Shown: positions 24,789 to 34,194 of the stretch, one piece after another
Numbering within the stretch: the first letter of the stretch is position 1
Layout of the letters: every line of letters starts with the position of its first letter
From: Variovorax sp. WS11
GTDB taxonomy: Bacteria > Pseudomonadota > Gammaproteobacteria > Burkholderiales > Burkholderiaceae_C
DNA: 64,000 nt
Assembly: GCF_010499245.1 (NCBI RefSeq)
Contig: NZ_JAAGOW010000001.1
Location: 992,001-1,056,000 of the forward strand
Direction: 5' to 3'
Notes under the pieces: generated by a model
The model's database searches: none
What the model was told of the DNA's origin: nothing
What the model saw: the letters and a program-made list of their open reading frames with translations, nothing else
Program-made: the position numbers and the translations under genes

Positions 24789-25961
24789 TCAGGCGCGCAG
24801 CAGGCCCTGCAGAGGCTTGCCGGCGCGCGGGACCTGGGGAAACAGGGCGCGCGACACGCGTTGCGGCTCGAGGCCGAAGCACTCGCCGGCCGCCGAGGCG
24901 ATGAGCGCATCCAGTCCGGTGGTGGGCTGCAGGTCGCGCCCTTCGAACAGCGCCCCGCCGGCCAGGCCCGGCCAGTCCGCGAGCACGCGTCCGCCCTGCA
25001 CCGCGCCGCCGAGCAGCATGGCCGCGGAAGCCGCGCCGTGGTCGGTGCCGCCGGTGCCGTTGGCCGCGGCGGTGCGGCCGAACTCGGTCGCCACCAGCAC
25101 AGTGGTGTTCGCCCAGACCCGGCCCAGGCCCTCGCGCAGCGCGGCGACCATGGCATCCAGCGCCTTGAGCTGGTTGGCCATGCGCACCGTCTGCGCGCTG
25201 TGGGTGTCCCAGCCGCCGGTTTCGAGCATCGCGATGCGCGGGCCTTCCTGCCGCACGAGGAAGCGCGCGGCCAACTGGCCCAGCTCGGCCGGGCTCTGCC
25301 GCGCGGCAGGGCCGGCCATCGCGCGCGCCGCCATGGCGGACGACCAGGCTGCATGGAGCTGGGCATCCTGGGCATACAGCTGCTCGACTCGCTGCAGCAG
25401 TTCGTCGGGCGCCTGCTTCAGCGCCGAGGGCGCGTAGGAGCCGACTTCGGCCGGCCCGCGCAACGCCAGGGGCACGGTCGGCGTGATGGCAATCGCCTCG
25501 GCGCTGCTTCGGGGCAGCAGTGCCGTCAGGCGGTTGAGCCAGCCGTCCTTCACCTGATAGGGCGTGGCGCCGCCCGACTCCAGCACGTTCTGGCCGTCGA
25601 AGTGCGAGCGCTCGCGGTAGGGCGAAGCCACCGCGTGGACGAAGAGCGCCTCCTGCGCGGCATAGAGCCTGCCGATCTCGACCAGCGAGGGATGGAGCGC
25701 GAAGGTGCCGTCGAGCCGGGTGGCCGCCGAGGCGTCGATCGCGAGCGCGCCGCGCAGGCGCGCATAGGCGGGGTCGGCGTAGGGGATGACGGTCTCGAGG
25801 CCATCGGCCGCGCCTCGCTGGATCACGAAGACGAAGCGCCGCTCGGTGGCAGCCCGGGCCAGCGCGAGGCGCGGCAGCAGCAGGCCGCCGACGCCGGCGG
25901 CAGCGAGTTGCAGCATAAAGCGGCGGCGCGAGCGCGGATGCGAATGCGAATGCAGTGACAT
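24789..25961 (-). CDS. DUF1501 protein, Tat-exported
   Basis: Protein of 390 residues with a twin-arginine signal (SRRRFMLQLAAAGVGGLLLP) followed by the DUF1501 (sulfatase/alkaline-phosphatase-like fold) domain: VFVIQRGAADGLETVIPY, ETGGWDTHSAQ and TEFGRTAAANGTGGTDHG, whose Asp/His residues are candidate metal ligands. DUF1501 genes almost always pair with DUF1800 genes, as here (3-base gap). The substrate is unknown; a periplasmic or surface role is likely. Confidence 0.85.
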   Translation of the reverse strand: MSLHSHSHPRSRRRFMLQLAAAGVGGLLLPRLALARAATERRFVFVIQRGAADGLETVIPYADPAYARLRGALAIDASAATRLDGTFALHPSLVEIGRLYAAQEALFVHAVASPYRERSHFDGQNVLESGGATPYQVKDGWLNRLTALLPRSSAEAIAITPTVPLALRGPAEVGSYAPSALKQAPDELLQRVEQLYAQDAQLHAAWSSAMAARAMAGPAARQSPAELGQLAARFLVRQEGPRIAMLETGGWDTHSAQTVRMANQLKALDAMVAALREGLGRVWANTTVLVATEFGRTAAANGTGGTDHGAASAAMLLGGAVQGGRVLADWPGLAGGALFEGRDLQPTTGLDALIASAAGECFGLEPQRVSRALFPQVPRAGKPLQGLLRA

Positions 25962-25964
25962 GGC

Positions 25965-27356
25965 CTATCTCCTGAGGAATTCGGGCGAGGCGAGCAGCAG
26001 CGCCAGGGCGGTGGCCGGACTCTCGGCGCGTGCAATCTCGGTGGCGGAGGCTTGGCCGAGGCCGTCCGGCAGCAGCTGCGGGCCGAGCACCCGCGCGTCG
26101 AGCTGGCTGCCGGTCTGGGCGGCCAGGCGCCGGGCCAACTCGATCCGGCGCATCAGCGCATCGGGCGCCACCCAGCTGGCGGCGAGGTCGTCGTAGCCCG
26201 CCGGCGAGCCGGGCCGCCAGGTGGGCTGGCCGAGCTGCGCCAGCATCGGCGCCAGCTGCTGGCCGCGCAGATCGCGCCAGCCCAGGCCGCGCAGCGAAGA
26301 GAGCGTCCATTCCCAGGGCGTCTTGAATTTCGACGGCATCGGCGCCCAGGCTTCGGGCGAGGCGAGCAGCGTCCGGTAGACGCTGGGCAGGTCGCCGCGG
26401 CTGCGCAGGTAGCTGTCGGCCAGGCGCCCGACCAGTGCGGGCAGCGGCGTGTCGCCCGCGAAATGGCGCGCCAGCTTGGCGGCAAGGTGCTGCGCCGTGG
26501 CCGGTGCAGCGGCGAGGTCGCGCAGGATGGCCGAGGCCTGGGCCTCGCCCGGCTGGTCGTAGTGTCGCGCCAGCACCTTGCGAGCACCGGGCTCGTGCAG
26601 CGCGGGCAGAAAGACGAATTCGCCCGCCTGTTGCGCAGCAGGCAGGCCCGGCAGTCCGCCGACGCTCCAGCCGGTGAGCGCTCGGGCGAACTCGGTCACG
26701 TCCTCCTGGCCGTAGCCGCTGCGCACGCCGACGGTGTGCAGCTCCAGGATCTCGCGCGCGAGGTTCTCGTTGAGCCCGCGCCGCCGCGCGTTGTCCGCGC
26801 GCTCGGCGCGCAAGCCGACGACGCTGCCGGGCCCGATGGAGCGAACCTGGTCCAGGTAGAAGAGCATCGCCGGATGGCGCTCGGCCGCCATCAGCATGTC
26901 CTCGAAGCGGCCGAGCACATGGGGGCGGATGGCCTCGGCCTCGAAGGCGCCCGCCAGGCCCGAGACGGGCGGCTTGTCGATCGAGACGGCGAAGTGATTG
27001 GCCCAGAAATGCACCAGCCGCTCGGCGAAGGGGGCGGGCGTGGTCAATGCGCTGGCGACGCGGGCATTGACCGCCGAGCGGTAGCGCTCCTGCGTCAGGC
27101 CTCGCAGCTTCTGGCGGATCGCCGGTTCACCGGCGGCGTCGGCCTGGCGCAATTCGCGCCGGGTCTCCACGTAGCCGGCCACCAGCGCGGCACCCGGCGG
27201 CTGGTCCGCCCAGGCCGCGGGCAGCGGCGCGTAGTGCTCGAACTGCGAGAGCAGCCAGGCCTGCGGATCGGCGGGCAGGGGCTCGTCGGGGCGCACGCCC
27301 AGGCCGAAGCGATTGAGCGCGACGGCGGCGGACTTCCTGTCGGGCGAAGGGGTCAT
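25965..27356 (-). CDS. DUF1800 protein
   Basis: Protein of 463 residues. It begins AAVALNRFGLGVRPDEPLPA and contains VHFWANHFAVSID, RGLNENLAREILELHTVGV and GYGQEDVTEFARALTGWSV, all hallmarks of DUF1800. No clear signal peptide is seen, so it may leave the cell with its Tat-carried DUF1501 partner. The biochemical role is unknown. The start at 27356 was chosen where the conserved LNRFGLG block begins; the open frame beyond is antisense-type noise. Confidence 0.85.
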   Translation of the reverse strand: MTPSPDRKSAAVALNRFGLGVRPDEPLPADPQAWLLSQFEHYAPLPAAWADQPPGAALVAGYVETRRELRQADAAGEPAIRQKLRGLTQERYRSAVNARVASALTTPAPFAERLVHFWANHFAVSIDKPPVSGLAGAFEAEAIRPHVLGRFEDMLMAAERHPAMLFYLDQVRSIGPGSVVGLRAERADNARRRGLNENLAREILELHTVGVRSGYGQEDVTEFARALTGWSVGGLPGLPAAQQAGEFVFLPALHEPGARKVLARHYDQPGEAQASAILRDLAAAPATAQHLAAKLARHFAGDTPLPALVGRLADSYLRSRGDLPSVYRTLLASPEAWAPMPSKFKTPWEWTLSSLRGLGWRDLRGQQLAPMLAQLGQPTWRPGSPAGYDDLAASWVAPDALMRRIELARRLAAQTGSQLDARVLGPQLLPDGLGQASATEIARAESPATALALLLASPEFLRR

Positions 27357-27439
27357 GGCGCTTCCTTTCAGGTCCGCGGCTGGCGGTGCGGGTTCCGCCA
27401 TTGAACGCGCTCCACGCGGAAATCCGTCGCGCCCGGAGA

Positions 27440-27955
27440 TCAGGGATTGCGAGGCGCCGTGGCCGGCGGCGGGCTCAGCGTGCTGCGCCGCGCGAGGCCC
27501 TCGGCCAGCTTCTCGCGCTCCGGCGGGCTCAGGCGCGTGGCGAAGTCGATCACGCTGGCTTCGACACGCGCGCGCGACACCATGTCGGCGTCGCGCGTGC
27601 GCGCCAGCGCGGCGGTCACGGCGGCTTGATCGAGCTGCGGCGCGGCCAGCAGCCGCAGCACCTCCTGGCGGCCCTCGCGCGCAGCCTGGATGGAGGAGGC
27701 GACCTCGCGCCGGGCCTCGCGCAGGCCGAGTCGGAAGGCGCGGCGCTGCTCGGAGGACAACTCGTCGGCGGCGAAGCGCAGGCCGCGCGGCTGCGCGGCT
27801 GTTGCGGCGGCAGCGGGCGCAGCAGGCGCAGCGGCCGCACGCTCGACCTCGACCGTCCACCAGCGCCAGGCCCCGCCGGCAATGGCGCCAGCCAGGAACA
27901 GATTGAGGACCAGCGAGACCCCGAGCCAGGGTTTGAGGGATGACTGTTCTTTCAC
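27440..27955 (-). CDS. Periplasmic heavy-metal-sensor-like protein (CnrX/ZraP type)
   Basis: Protein of 171 residues with one N-terminal membrane segment (WLGVSLVLNLFLAGAIAGGAW) and an Ala-rich linker, then a helical periplasmic domain (ELSSEQRRAFRLGLREARRE ... LSPPEREKLAEGLA) like the CnrX/ZraP/CpxP group. It starts with GTG overlapping the upstream stop (GTGA). With the anti-sigma-like and sigma genes before it, it probably feeds an envelope signal to the ECF sigma factor. Few metal-ligand residues (no His cluster) are visible, so metal sensing is doubtful. Confidence 0.65.
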   Translation of the reverse strand: MKEQSSLKPWLGVSLVLNLFLAGAIAGGAWRWWTVEVERAAAAPAAPAAAATAAQPRGLRFAADELSSEQRRAFRLGLREARREVASSIQAAREGRQEVLRLLAAPQLDQAAVTAALARTRDADMVSRARVEASVIDFATRLSPPEREKLAEGLARRSTLSPPPATAPRNP

Positions 27956-28392
27956 TCTTCGCTCCAGTCTGCAGAAGGATCACTGAACGCCGTGGCGCGG
28001 CCTGGCCACTCCATGTCGGCCGGCGGCACGACGCTGCGCAGGGCCAGGGAGACGACGAAAGCGCCGGCCAGCGTGCCTGCAAGCCCGGCCCCCAACAGGC
28101 CGGCGCCCGGCCACCACCAGCGCCTCTGCCGGCGCGGCCTGCGCGATGCCGCCGGCGGAAGGCCCGTTGCCGCGGCGCCGGCGATCACGCGCCGCGCCAG
28201 CGCGTCCTCCGGCGCGGCCACCTCGTGGGCGTCCAGCCAGCCATCGAGCGCGGCGGCTTCTGCGAGGCGCCGGCGCAGCTCGGGGAGGCCCTGCTCGATC
28301 AAGATGCGCGCCGAGGCACGCTCGGACTCGGGCCAGCGCTGCAGGTCGGCGCCGTAGGCATCCAGCAGGGTCAGGAATCGTTCGGGGGTCAT
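27952..28392 (-). CDS. Putative anti-sigma-like membrane protein
   Basis: Protein of 146 residues. The N-terminal cytosolic half (MTPERFLTLLDAYGADLQRW) is followed by a basic stretch and a single membrane segment (GAGLLGAGLAGTLAGAFVVS). Size, topology and position directly after an ECF sigma gene (ATGA overlap) suggest an anti-sigma factor. No zinc HxxxCxxC motif is present, so it would be a non-ZAS type. The assignment rests mainly on context. Confidence 0.6.
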   Translation of the reverse strand: MTPERFLTLLDAYGADLQRWPESERASARILIEQGLPELRRRLAEAAALDGWLDAHEVAAPEDALARRVIAGAAATGLPPAASRRPRRQRRWWWPGAGLLGAGLAGTLAGAFVVSLALRSVVPPADMEWPGRATAFSDPSADWSEE

Positions 28393-28949
28393 GGTTCATC
28401 CTTTCCATCGGCCAGCAGCCGGGCGCGCAGGGTGCGGCGCGCGCGGGCCAGCAGGCTTTCCAGGGCGTCGACGCTGATGTCCATCAGCGTCGCGGCCTCG
28501 CCGTTGGACAGTCCCTGGTAGTACTGCAGCACTAGCGCCTCGCGCTGGCGCGCGGGCAGCGCGGCAAGTGCGGCGGCCACGCGCTCGCTGCGCTGCACGG
28601 CCTGCAGCGCCTGATCGGGCGCGGGTGCGGGGTCGGCGCTTTCATGGCGCTCGTCGTCGTAAGGCTCCTCGTCGCGCCGCCCGCGCAGCCGGTCGTAGCA
28701 GAGGTTGAGCGCCACGCGATGCAGCCAGGTCTCGAAGCGGGCTCGCCCCGGCTCCCAGCGCGCCGCCTGCTTCCACACGCGCACGAAGGCCTCCTGCGCC
28801 ATCTCCTCGGCTTCGCCGCGCTGCCCCAGCAGGCGCTGCCCGAGCGACAGGAGGCGCGGCAGCTTGCGCGCAACCATCTCGCGCAGCGCCTGCGGCTCGC
28901 CGCGGCCGACGCGTGCGAGCAGTTCGGCGTCGGGGTCATCGTCGATCAA
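28389..28949 (-). CDS. ECF-type RNA polymerase sigma factor
   Basis: Sigma-70 family protein of 186 residues. Region 2 spans about residues 20-90 (GEAEEMAQEAFVRVWKQA; WLHRVALNLCYDRLRGRRD) and region 4 about 120-180 (LPARQREALVLQYYQGLSNG; then LMDISVDALESLLARARRTL), with no region 3. The start codon is TTG at 28949, as no better in-frame start precedes region 2. It heads a three-gene signalling cassette with anti-sigma-like and periplasmic sensor-like proteins. The downstream DUF1800/DUF1501 pair, 83 bases after, may be its target or co-transcribed. Confidence 0.85.
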   Translation of the reverse strand: MIDDDPDAELLARVGRGEPQALREMVARKLPRLLSLGQRLLGQRGEAEEMAQEAFVRVWKQAARWEPGRARFETWLHRVALNLCYDRLRGRRDEEPYDDERHESADPAPAPDQALQAVQRSERVAAALAALPARQREALVLQYYQGLSNGEAATLMDISVDALESLLARARRTLRARLLADGKDEP

Positions 28950-29164
28950 GGGTCACCATGGGCATCCGTGGACAAGGTCTTGGCAGGGCCGGCCACCGCG
29001 CCCTGCGCGCGAACCGTCGAAGCTTGAACGCGCAAGCCGAGATATTCCGTCGCGGGCCGCGCCGGGTGCAATGGCCGGCGCGCCATCCATACGATCGCAG
29101 TGGGGCCATGCCTACACGGCCCCGCGCGGGCGCCGCGCATAATTTCAACAGTACAGGAGACTGC

Positions 29165-30500
29165 ATGAACCAGCAGGCGGCAAGGGACGACATCGATTGG
29201 GACGACGGGACCGAGGCACGGCGCTCCTCCCTGCAATTTCCCGTGGTCGGCATCGGCGCCTCGGCGGGCGGCATGGCCGCGGTCCTGAAGCTGTTCGAGC
29301 AGGTGCCCGAGGCGCCCGGCATGGCCTTCGTGGTCGTGCTCCACCTGTCGCCCGAGCACGAGAGCCATGCCGCCGCGATCCTGCAACGAACCACGCACAT
29401 GCCGGTGGTGCAAGTGACCGAAACGGTATCGGTCCAGGTCGACCACGTCTACGTGATCGCTCCTGCTCTTCAACTGGTCATGGACGACGGCAAGCTGGTC
29501 GTCGAGACGCAGGACCGTCCGCGCGGCCATCCGGTGGCCATCGATCTGTTCTTCCGGACGCTGGCGCGGGCCCACCGGGAACGCGCGATCGCAGTGGTCC
29601 TCTCCGGCACGGGCAGCGATGGCGCATTGGGCCTGGGCGAGGTGAAGGCGCAAGGAGGCGTGTCGATGGTGCAGGCGCCGACCGACGCCGAGTACGCGGG
29701 CATGCCGGCCGCCGCCATCACCACCGGCCGGGTCGATTTCGTCCTGCCCGCGGCCGAGATACCGGCCAAGCTGATCGAGCTGTGGCAGAACGCCCGGGCC
29801 ATCGAGCTGCCGGATGCGAAGCGCATCGGCCTGCAAGTCAGGGAGCCGCCGGAAGCGGCCGCCGGACGCGCCGAAGCGGTGCTGGACGAGGTCATGGCCA
29901 TCCTGGCGAGCCGCACCGGCAACGACTTCCGCCATTACAAGCGCGGCACCGTCCTGCGCCGGCTGGAGCGGCGGATGCAGGTCACGCGCCAGCAGAACCT
30001 GATGGCCTACCGCCACTACCTGGAGAGCCATCCGCAGGAAGCCGCTCAGTTGCTGCAGGACATGCTGATCAGTGTGACCAGCTTCTTTCGCGATGCCGAG
30101 TCCTTCGAAGCCCTGGGGCGGGAGGTGGCGGCCGGGCTCTTCCTGCGCTTGCCGCCCAGTGCCCCGCTGCGCGCGTGGGTGGTCGGCTGCGCGACCGGGG
30201 AGGAGGCCTACTCCCTGTCGATGCTGCTCAACGAAAGCGCGCCGGAGGTGGTGCCGCGCACGTCGATCCAGATCTTCGCTTCCGACATCGACGACCGCGC
30301 CCTGGCCGTGGCGCGAGCCGGGGTGTATCCGGAGGGCATCGCCGCCGATGTGTCGACGGCGCGTCTGGGGCAGTTCTTCGACTATGCGTCGGGCTCCTAC
30401 CGGGTCAAGAAGGCCTTGCGCGAGCAGGTCCTCTTCGCCCGGCACAACGTGCTGCGCGACCCGCCCTTCTCGCGCCTCGACCTGATCGCCTGCCGCAACC
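29165..30500 (+). pseudogene. CheB-CheR hybrid sensor gene, 5' part before an out-of-frame deletion
   Basis: The frame encodes a CheB methylesterase domain (VVGIGASAGGM with Ser33, HLSPEHESHAAAILQRTTHM, VVLSGTGSDGALGLGEVKAQ) and most of a CheR methyltransferase domain (NDFRHYKRGTVLRRLERRMQ, TSFFRDAESFEALG, VVGCATGEEAYSLSMLL, FSRLDLIACRN). After Asn445 (base 30499) the expected CheR end (LLIYL ... HYALRPGG ... SE) is missing. From 30501 the other frame reads IYRANPIRLPRG, normally found just after CheR, so a segment of roughly 50 codons plus a frame offset is gone. The original frame then runs on as nonsense to 32047. Confidence 0.82.
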
Positions 30501-30566
30501 ATCTACAGGGCCAATCCCATCCGGCTGCCTCGGGGCGATGTTCTGCCACTGCGGCCGGGCGCGGCG

Positions 30567-33149
30567 ATGCAGGCGGTCGGCACCGCCGAACGGCCCTCGA
30601 TGTCGGTACCGCCGCTGGCGCAGCTGCATCAACGCCTGCTCGACGATTGCGACCGCGCCACCGTCGTGATCGATGCGCATCACAAGATTCTGCACACCAG
30701 CCCGGGCGCGTCGCGCTACCTTCGCCATGTGGCGGGCGTTCCTTCCCAGGACCTGCTGGCAGTCGTGCTGCCGGAGCTGGCTTCCGCGCTTCGGCCGGCC
30801 CTGCTGCTGGCTGGCCGCTCGGGCCGGCGCGTGGCCGCCAAGCCGGTGACGATCGACGGGGAACAGGGCCGCATCACGCTGCAAATTGCCGTGCGCGGCA
30901 ACCACGGCGGCGGCGGCGGGCACATGCTGATCGCGTTCGACGAGGTCGACACCTTGCTCCAGCCCGGCGGCGACGCAGGCGCGGGCAAGCCGGATCCTGC
31001 CTACGCCGTGCTCGAGGAGGAGGTACAGCGCCTGCAACGCGAGCTGCAGGGCACCATCGGGGACTCCGCCACGTCGGGCGAGGCGCTGCGGGCCTCCAAC
31101 GAGGAACTGCAGTCGATGAACGAAGAGCTCCGTTCGGCGACGGAAGAGCTCGAGACCAGCAAGGAGGAGCTCCAGTCGGTCAACGAGGAGCTGACGACGG
31201 TCAACTTCGAGCTCAAGCACAAGGTCGAGGAAACTGCCAAGATCAACGACGACCTGAGCAACCTCATCACCTCGATGAACATCGCCACGGTGTTCGTCGA
31301 CCGGCGCATGCTCATCAAGGGCTTCACGCCGCTGAGCGCGAAGGTGTTCAGCATCCTGTCGAGCGACATCGGCCGGCCTCTCGGCGACCTGACCCATCGC
31401 CTCGACTACGACGGCAGCTTCTCGGACGATGTCATCCACGTGCTGACCACGCTGCAGCCCGTGGAGCGCGAGGTCGCTTCCATCGATGGCCGCTGGTACC
31501 TCATGCGCGTCTCGGCCTATCGCACCAACGAGGATCGCATCGACGGCGCCGTGCTCAACTTCATCGACGTGACCGAGCGCCGCGCGGCGCAGGAGCAGGT
31601 GCGCGCGCGCGACGAGCGGCTGCGCCTGGTCGCGGAAAGCACCAAGGATTTCGCGGTCATCACGCTCGATACGGCCGGCTGCGTCACGGGTTGGAACAAG
31701 GGGGCCGAGTTGATGTTCGGCTACAGCGTGGACGAGATCGTGGGGGAGCATTTCCGCCGCCTCTTCGTGCCGGAAGACCGTGCCGGCGGCATGCCCGAGC
31801 AGGAGCTGAAGGCCGCCCGCGACAACGGCCGCGCGCTCGACGAGCGCTGGCATCTTCGCAAGGACGGCAGCCGCTTCTATTGCAGCGGCATCACCACGCC
31901 GCTGATCGAAGGCAACGTCGAGGGCTTTGCGAAGATCGCCCGCGACCTGACCGAGCGCCGCCTGCTCGAGCGGCAGCGCGAGGACCTGCTCGAGGCCGAG
32001 AAGCAGGTGCGCGTGCAGCTCGAGGCTGCGCATGCCTTGCGCAATGAGTTCCTGGCCGTGATGTCGCACGAGCTCAAGAACCCGCTGAACCTCATCATGA
32101 TGAGCGCCGAGCTGATCGGCCGCTCGCCGGAGGTGCAGGCCACGCCGCGGCTGTCGCGGGCGATCGACACCATTCGAAGGACGGTGCACGGGCAGTCGCA
32201 GATCATCGACGACCTGCTCGACCTCTCGCGCCTGCAGACCGGCAAGCTCACGCTGAGCCGCTCGGCGGTGAAGTGGCGGCCCATCATCGAGCGGATCACG
32301 GAGGCGCTGCGCACGGACGCGGAGGCGAAGCAGCTGTCCCTGACGGTGCAAGCGGAGGACCTGGCCATCTTCGCGGACGTGGTGCGGGTCGAGCAGATCT
32401 TCTGGAACCTGGCGAGCAACGCGCTGAAGTTCACGCCGGCCGGTGGCTCGGTGCACGTCCGCCTGACCCGCGACGGCCACTGGGCGGTGCTGGAGGTGCA
32501 GGACAGCGGCCGCGGCATGGAGCCGGAACTGCTCGGGCGCGTGTTCGACATGTTCCAGCAGGGGGACCACAAGCCCACCACGCGACGCGAGGGCGGCCTG
32601 GGCATCGGCCTGGCGCTGGTCAAGAGCCTGGCGGAGCTTCATGGCGGCAGCGTCGAGGCCGAGTCGGACGGCCCGGACAAGGGGTCCGTGTTCAGGGTGC
32701 GGCTCCCATTGCTGGAGGGCGCGCTCGGCAGCGAGGGGCACGGCTTCCAGCTGGTTTCAGGCCAGGCCCTGGCCGGGCGCCGGATATTGCTGGTGGACGA
32801 TGACGTCCACACCCTGGAGACGCTGAGCGAGCTCCTCGGCTCCGAAGGCGCCGAGGTCACCGCCGCCACGAGCGCCTACGCGGCACTGGAGGAAGCGAAG
32901 GGAGGCGATTTCGATCTCCTGGTCTCCGACATCGGCATGCCCGGCATGGACGGCCTCGAGCTCATCACGCAGCTGCGCCGGCTGCCGCGTGCCGCGCGAT
33001 GGCCGGCGATCGCCGTCAGCGGCTTCGGACGACCCGAGGATGTGCAGAAGTCCAGGGCCGCGGGCTTCGACCTGCACCTGAACAAGCCCGTGTCTCTCGA
33101 AGCCTTGAGCGAGGCGCTGGTGCGACTGGGGCGGCCGGGCCGGCGCTAG
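30567..33149 (+). CDS. PAS-histidine kinase-receiver part of the broken CheB/CheR hybrid
   Basis: The 860-residue frame holds a leftover PAS-like region (about 20-130), a coiled coil (about 150-225, repeated NEELQSMNEELRSATEELE), two PAS domains (about 230-330 and 345-465), a HisKA domain with phospho-His501 in AVMSHELKNPLNLI, a HATPase domain (NALKFTPAGG, DSGRGME, GGLGIGLAL) and a C-terminal receiver with Asp788 in LLVSDIGMPGMDG. In intact homologues it is one protein with the CheB-CheR part just upstream. The first ATG after the break is 30567, but no ribosome site is evident, so expression on its own is doubtful. Confidence 0.8.
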   Translation: MQAVGTAERPSMSVPPLAQLHQRLLDDCDRATVVIDAHHKILHTSPGASRYLRHVAGVPSQDLLAVVLPELASALRPALLLAGRSGRRVAAKPVTIDGEQGRITLQIAVRGNHGGGGGHMLIAFDEVDTLLQPGGDAGAGKPDPAYAVLEEEVQRLQRELQGTIGDSATSGEALRASNEELQSMNEELRSATEELETSKEELQSVNEELTTVNFELKHKVEETAKINDDLSNLITSMNIATVFVDRRMLIKGFTPLSAKVFSILSSDIGRPLGDLTHRLDYDGSFSDDVIHVLTTLQPVEREVASIDGRWYLMRVSAYRTNEDRIDGAVLNFIDVTERRAAQEQVRARDERLRLVAESTKDFAVITLDTAGCVTGWNKGAELMFGYSVDEIVGEHFRRLFVPEDRAGGMPEQELKAARDNGRALDERWHLRKDGSRFYCSGITTPLIEGNVEGFAKIARDLTERRLLERQREDLLEAEKQVRVQLEAAHALRNEFLAVMSHELKNPLNLIMMSAELIGRSPEVQATPRLSRAIDTIRRTVHGQSQIIDDLLDLSRLQTGKLTLSRSAVKWRPIIERITEALRTDAEAKQLSLTVQAEDLAIFADVVRVEQIFWNLASNALKFTPAGGSVHVRLTRDGHWAVLEVQDSGRGMEPELLGRVFDMFQQGDHKPTTRREGGLGIGLALVKSLAELHGGSVEAESDGPDKGSVFRVRLPLLEGALGSEGHGFQLVSGQALAGRRILLVDDDVHTLETLSELLGSEGAEVTAATSAYAALEEAKGGDFDLLVSDIGMPGMDGLELITQLRRLPRAARWPAIAVSGFGRPEDVQKSRAAGFDLHLNKPVSLEALSEALVRLGRPGRR

Positions 33150-33307
33150 AACGTGTAGGTCAGCGGAGATAGGACACGACCGGATTGAGCTTGAGGCTCG
33201 CCTCGCTCGTGCCCACGGGAAAGCCGTTGATCGAGGTCGTCGTGAGCGTGGCGGTGGTCTTGAGCCGGATGTAGGAGACCGAGAAGGCCACGTCCCAGTG
33301 CGGATTT
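33146..33307 (-). pseudogene. Decayed 3' end of an OmpW-like outer-membrane protein gene
   Basis: Read on the minus strand, HWDVAFSVSYIRLKTTATLT, then GTSEASLKLNPVVSYLR, resembles the last strands of OmpW-type beta barrels. A stop then appears in this frame, while the neighbouring frame ends LTYTF and TAG at 33146, the aromatic C-terminus expected of an outer-membrane protein. One base appears lost near 33160. Upstream of 33307 the homology stops, so the rest of the gene is gone. It overlaps the last 4 bases of the sensor-kinase gene. Confidence 0.6.
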
Positions 33308-33414
33308 GAGGGCGGGGATGGATGATGGTTCCTCGCGCTCCTGTCGTACGAAAGGGACCACCCGACTCGGGTACGCTTCGCACCCACTGCCCCATTTCGT
33401 TACGCAAGCCGTTC

Positions 33415-34194
33415 ATGAAAATTGCCACCTGGAACGTCAACTCCCTCACCGCCCGGCTCCAGCACGTGCTGGACTGGCTGATCGCCAACCCCATCGACGT
33501 GTTGTGCCTGCAGGAGCTCAAGATGAGCGACGACAAGTTCCCGCTGGATGTGCTGCAGTCGGCCGGCTATCACGCGGCGGTGTTCGGTCAAAAGACGTAC
33601 AACGGCGTCGCCATCCTGAGCCTCGCGCCATTGCGCGACATCGCGAAGAACATCGGCGGCTTCGCCGACGACCATTCGCGCGTGATCAGCGCCACGGTCG
33701 ACACGCCCGCGGGTCCGCTGCGCATCGTCAACGGCTACTTCGTCAACGGCCAGGCGCCCGGCACCGAGAAGTTCGCCTACAAGATGAGCTGGCTGCGCGC
33801 GTTGCGCGACTGGCTGCGCGAGGAGATGGCGGCGCATCCGCAGCTCGCGCTGCTGGGCGACTTCAACATCACGCCGGAAGACCGCGACAGCTTCGACCCC
33901 GTGGGCCTGGCCGAGACCATTCATCACACGACCGAGGAGCGGGAGCATTTCCAGGCCCTGCTGCAACTCGGACTGGTCGACAGCTTCCGCCTCTTCGAGC
34001 AGCCGGAGAAGAGCTACTCGTGGTGGGACTACCGAATGCTGGGCTACCAGAAGAACCGCGGGCTGCGCATCGACCACATCCTGGTGAGCGAGCCCCTGGT
34101 GCCGCGGGCGAAGGGCTGCGTCATCGACCGCGTGCCGCGCAAGTGGGACAAGCCCAGTGACCATGCACCCGTCATCCTGGAGCTCGAAACATGA
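33415..34194 (+). CDS. xth: Exodeoxyribonuclease III
   Basis: AP endonuclease / 3'-exonuclease of 259 residues for base-excision repair. Family motifs are MKIATWNVNSLTARL, VLCLQELKMSDD (metal Glu34), VNGYFVNGQ, LLGDFNITPEDRD (Asp/Asn), YSWWDYRMLGYQKNRGLRID and PSDHAPVILEL (catalytic His). The start at 33415 agrees with the family N-terminus; a 31-residue upstream extension is not family-like. ATGA overlap with the following lipoprotein gene. Confidence 0.92.
   Translation: MKIATWNVNSLTARLQHVLDWLIANPIDVLCLQELKMSDDKFPLDVLQSAGYHAAVFGQKTYNGVAILSLAPLRDIAKNIGGFADDHSRVISATVDTPAGPLRIVNGYFVNGQAPGTEKFAYKMSWLRALRDWLREEMAAHPQLALLGDFNITPEDRDSFDPVGLAETIHHTTEEREHFQALLQLGLVDSFRLFEQPEKSYSWWDYRMLGYQKNRGLRIDHILVSEPLVPRAKGCVIDRVPRKWDKPSDHAPVILELET

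Noticed and set aside
30501..32047. Extension of the CheB-CheR frame to a protein of over 900 residues
   Set aside because: After 30500 the residues have no domain character while the +1 frame encodes clear PAS and kinase domains.
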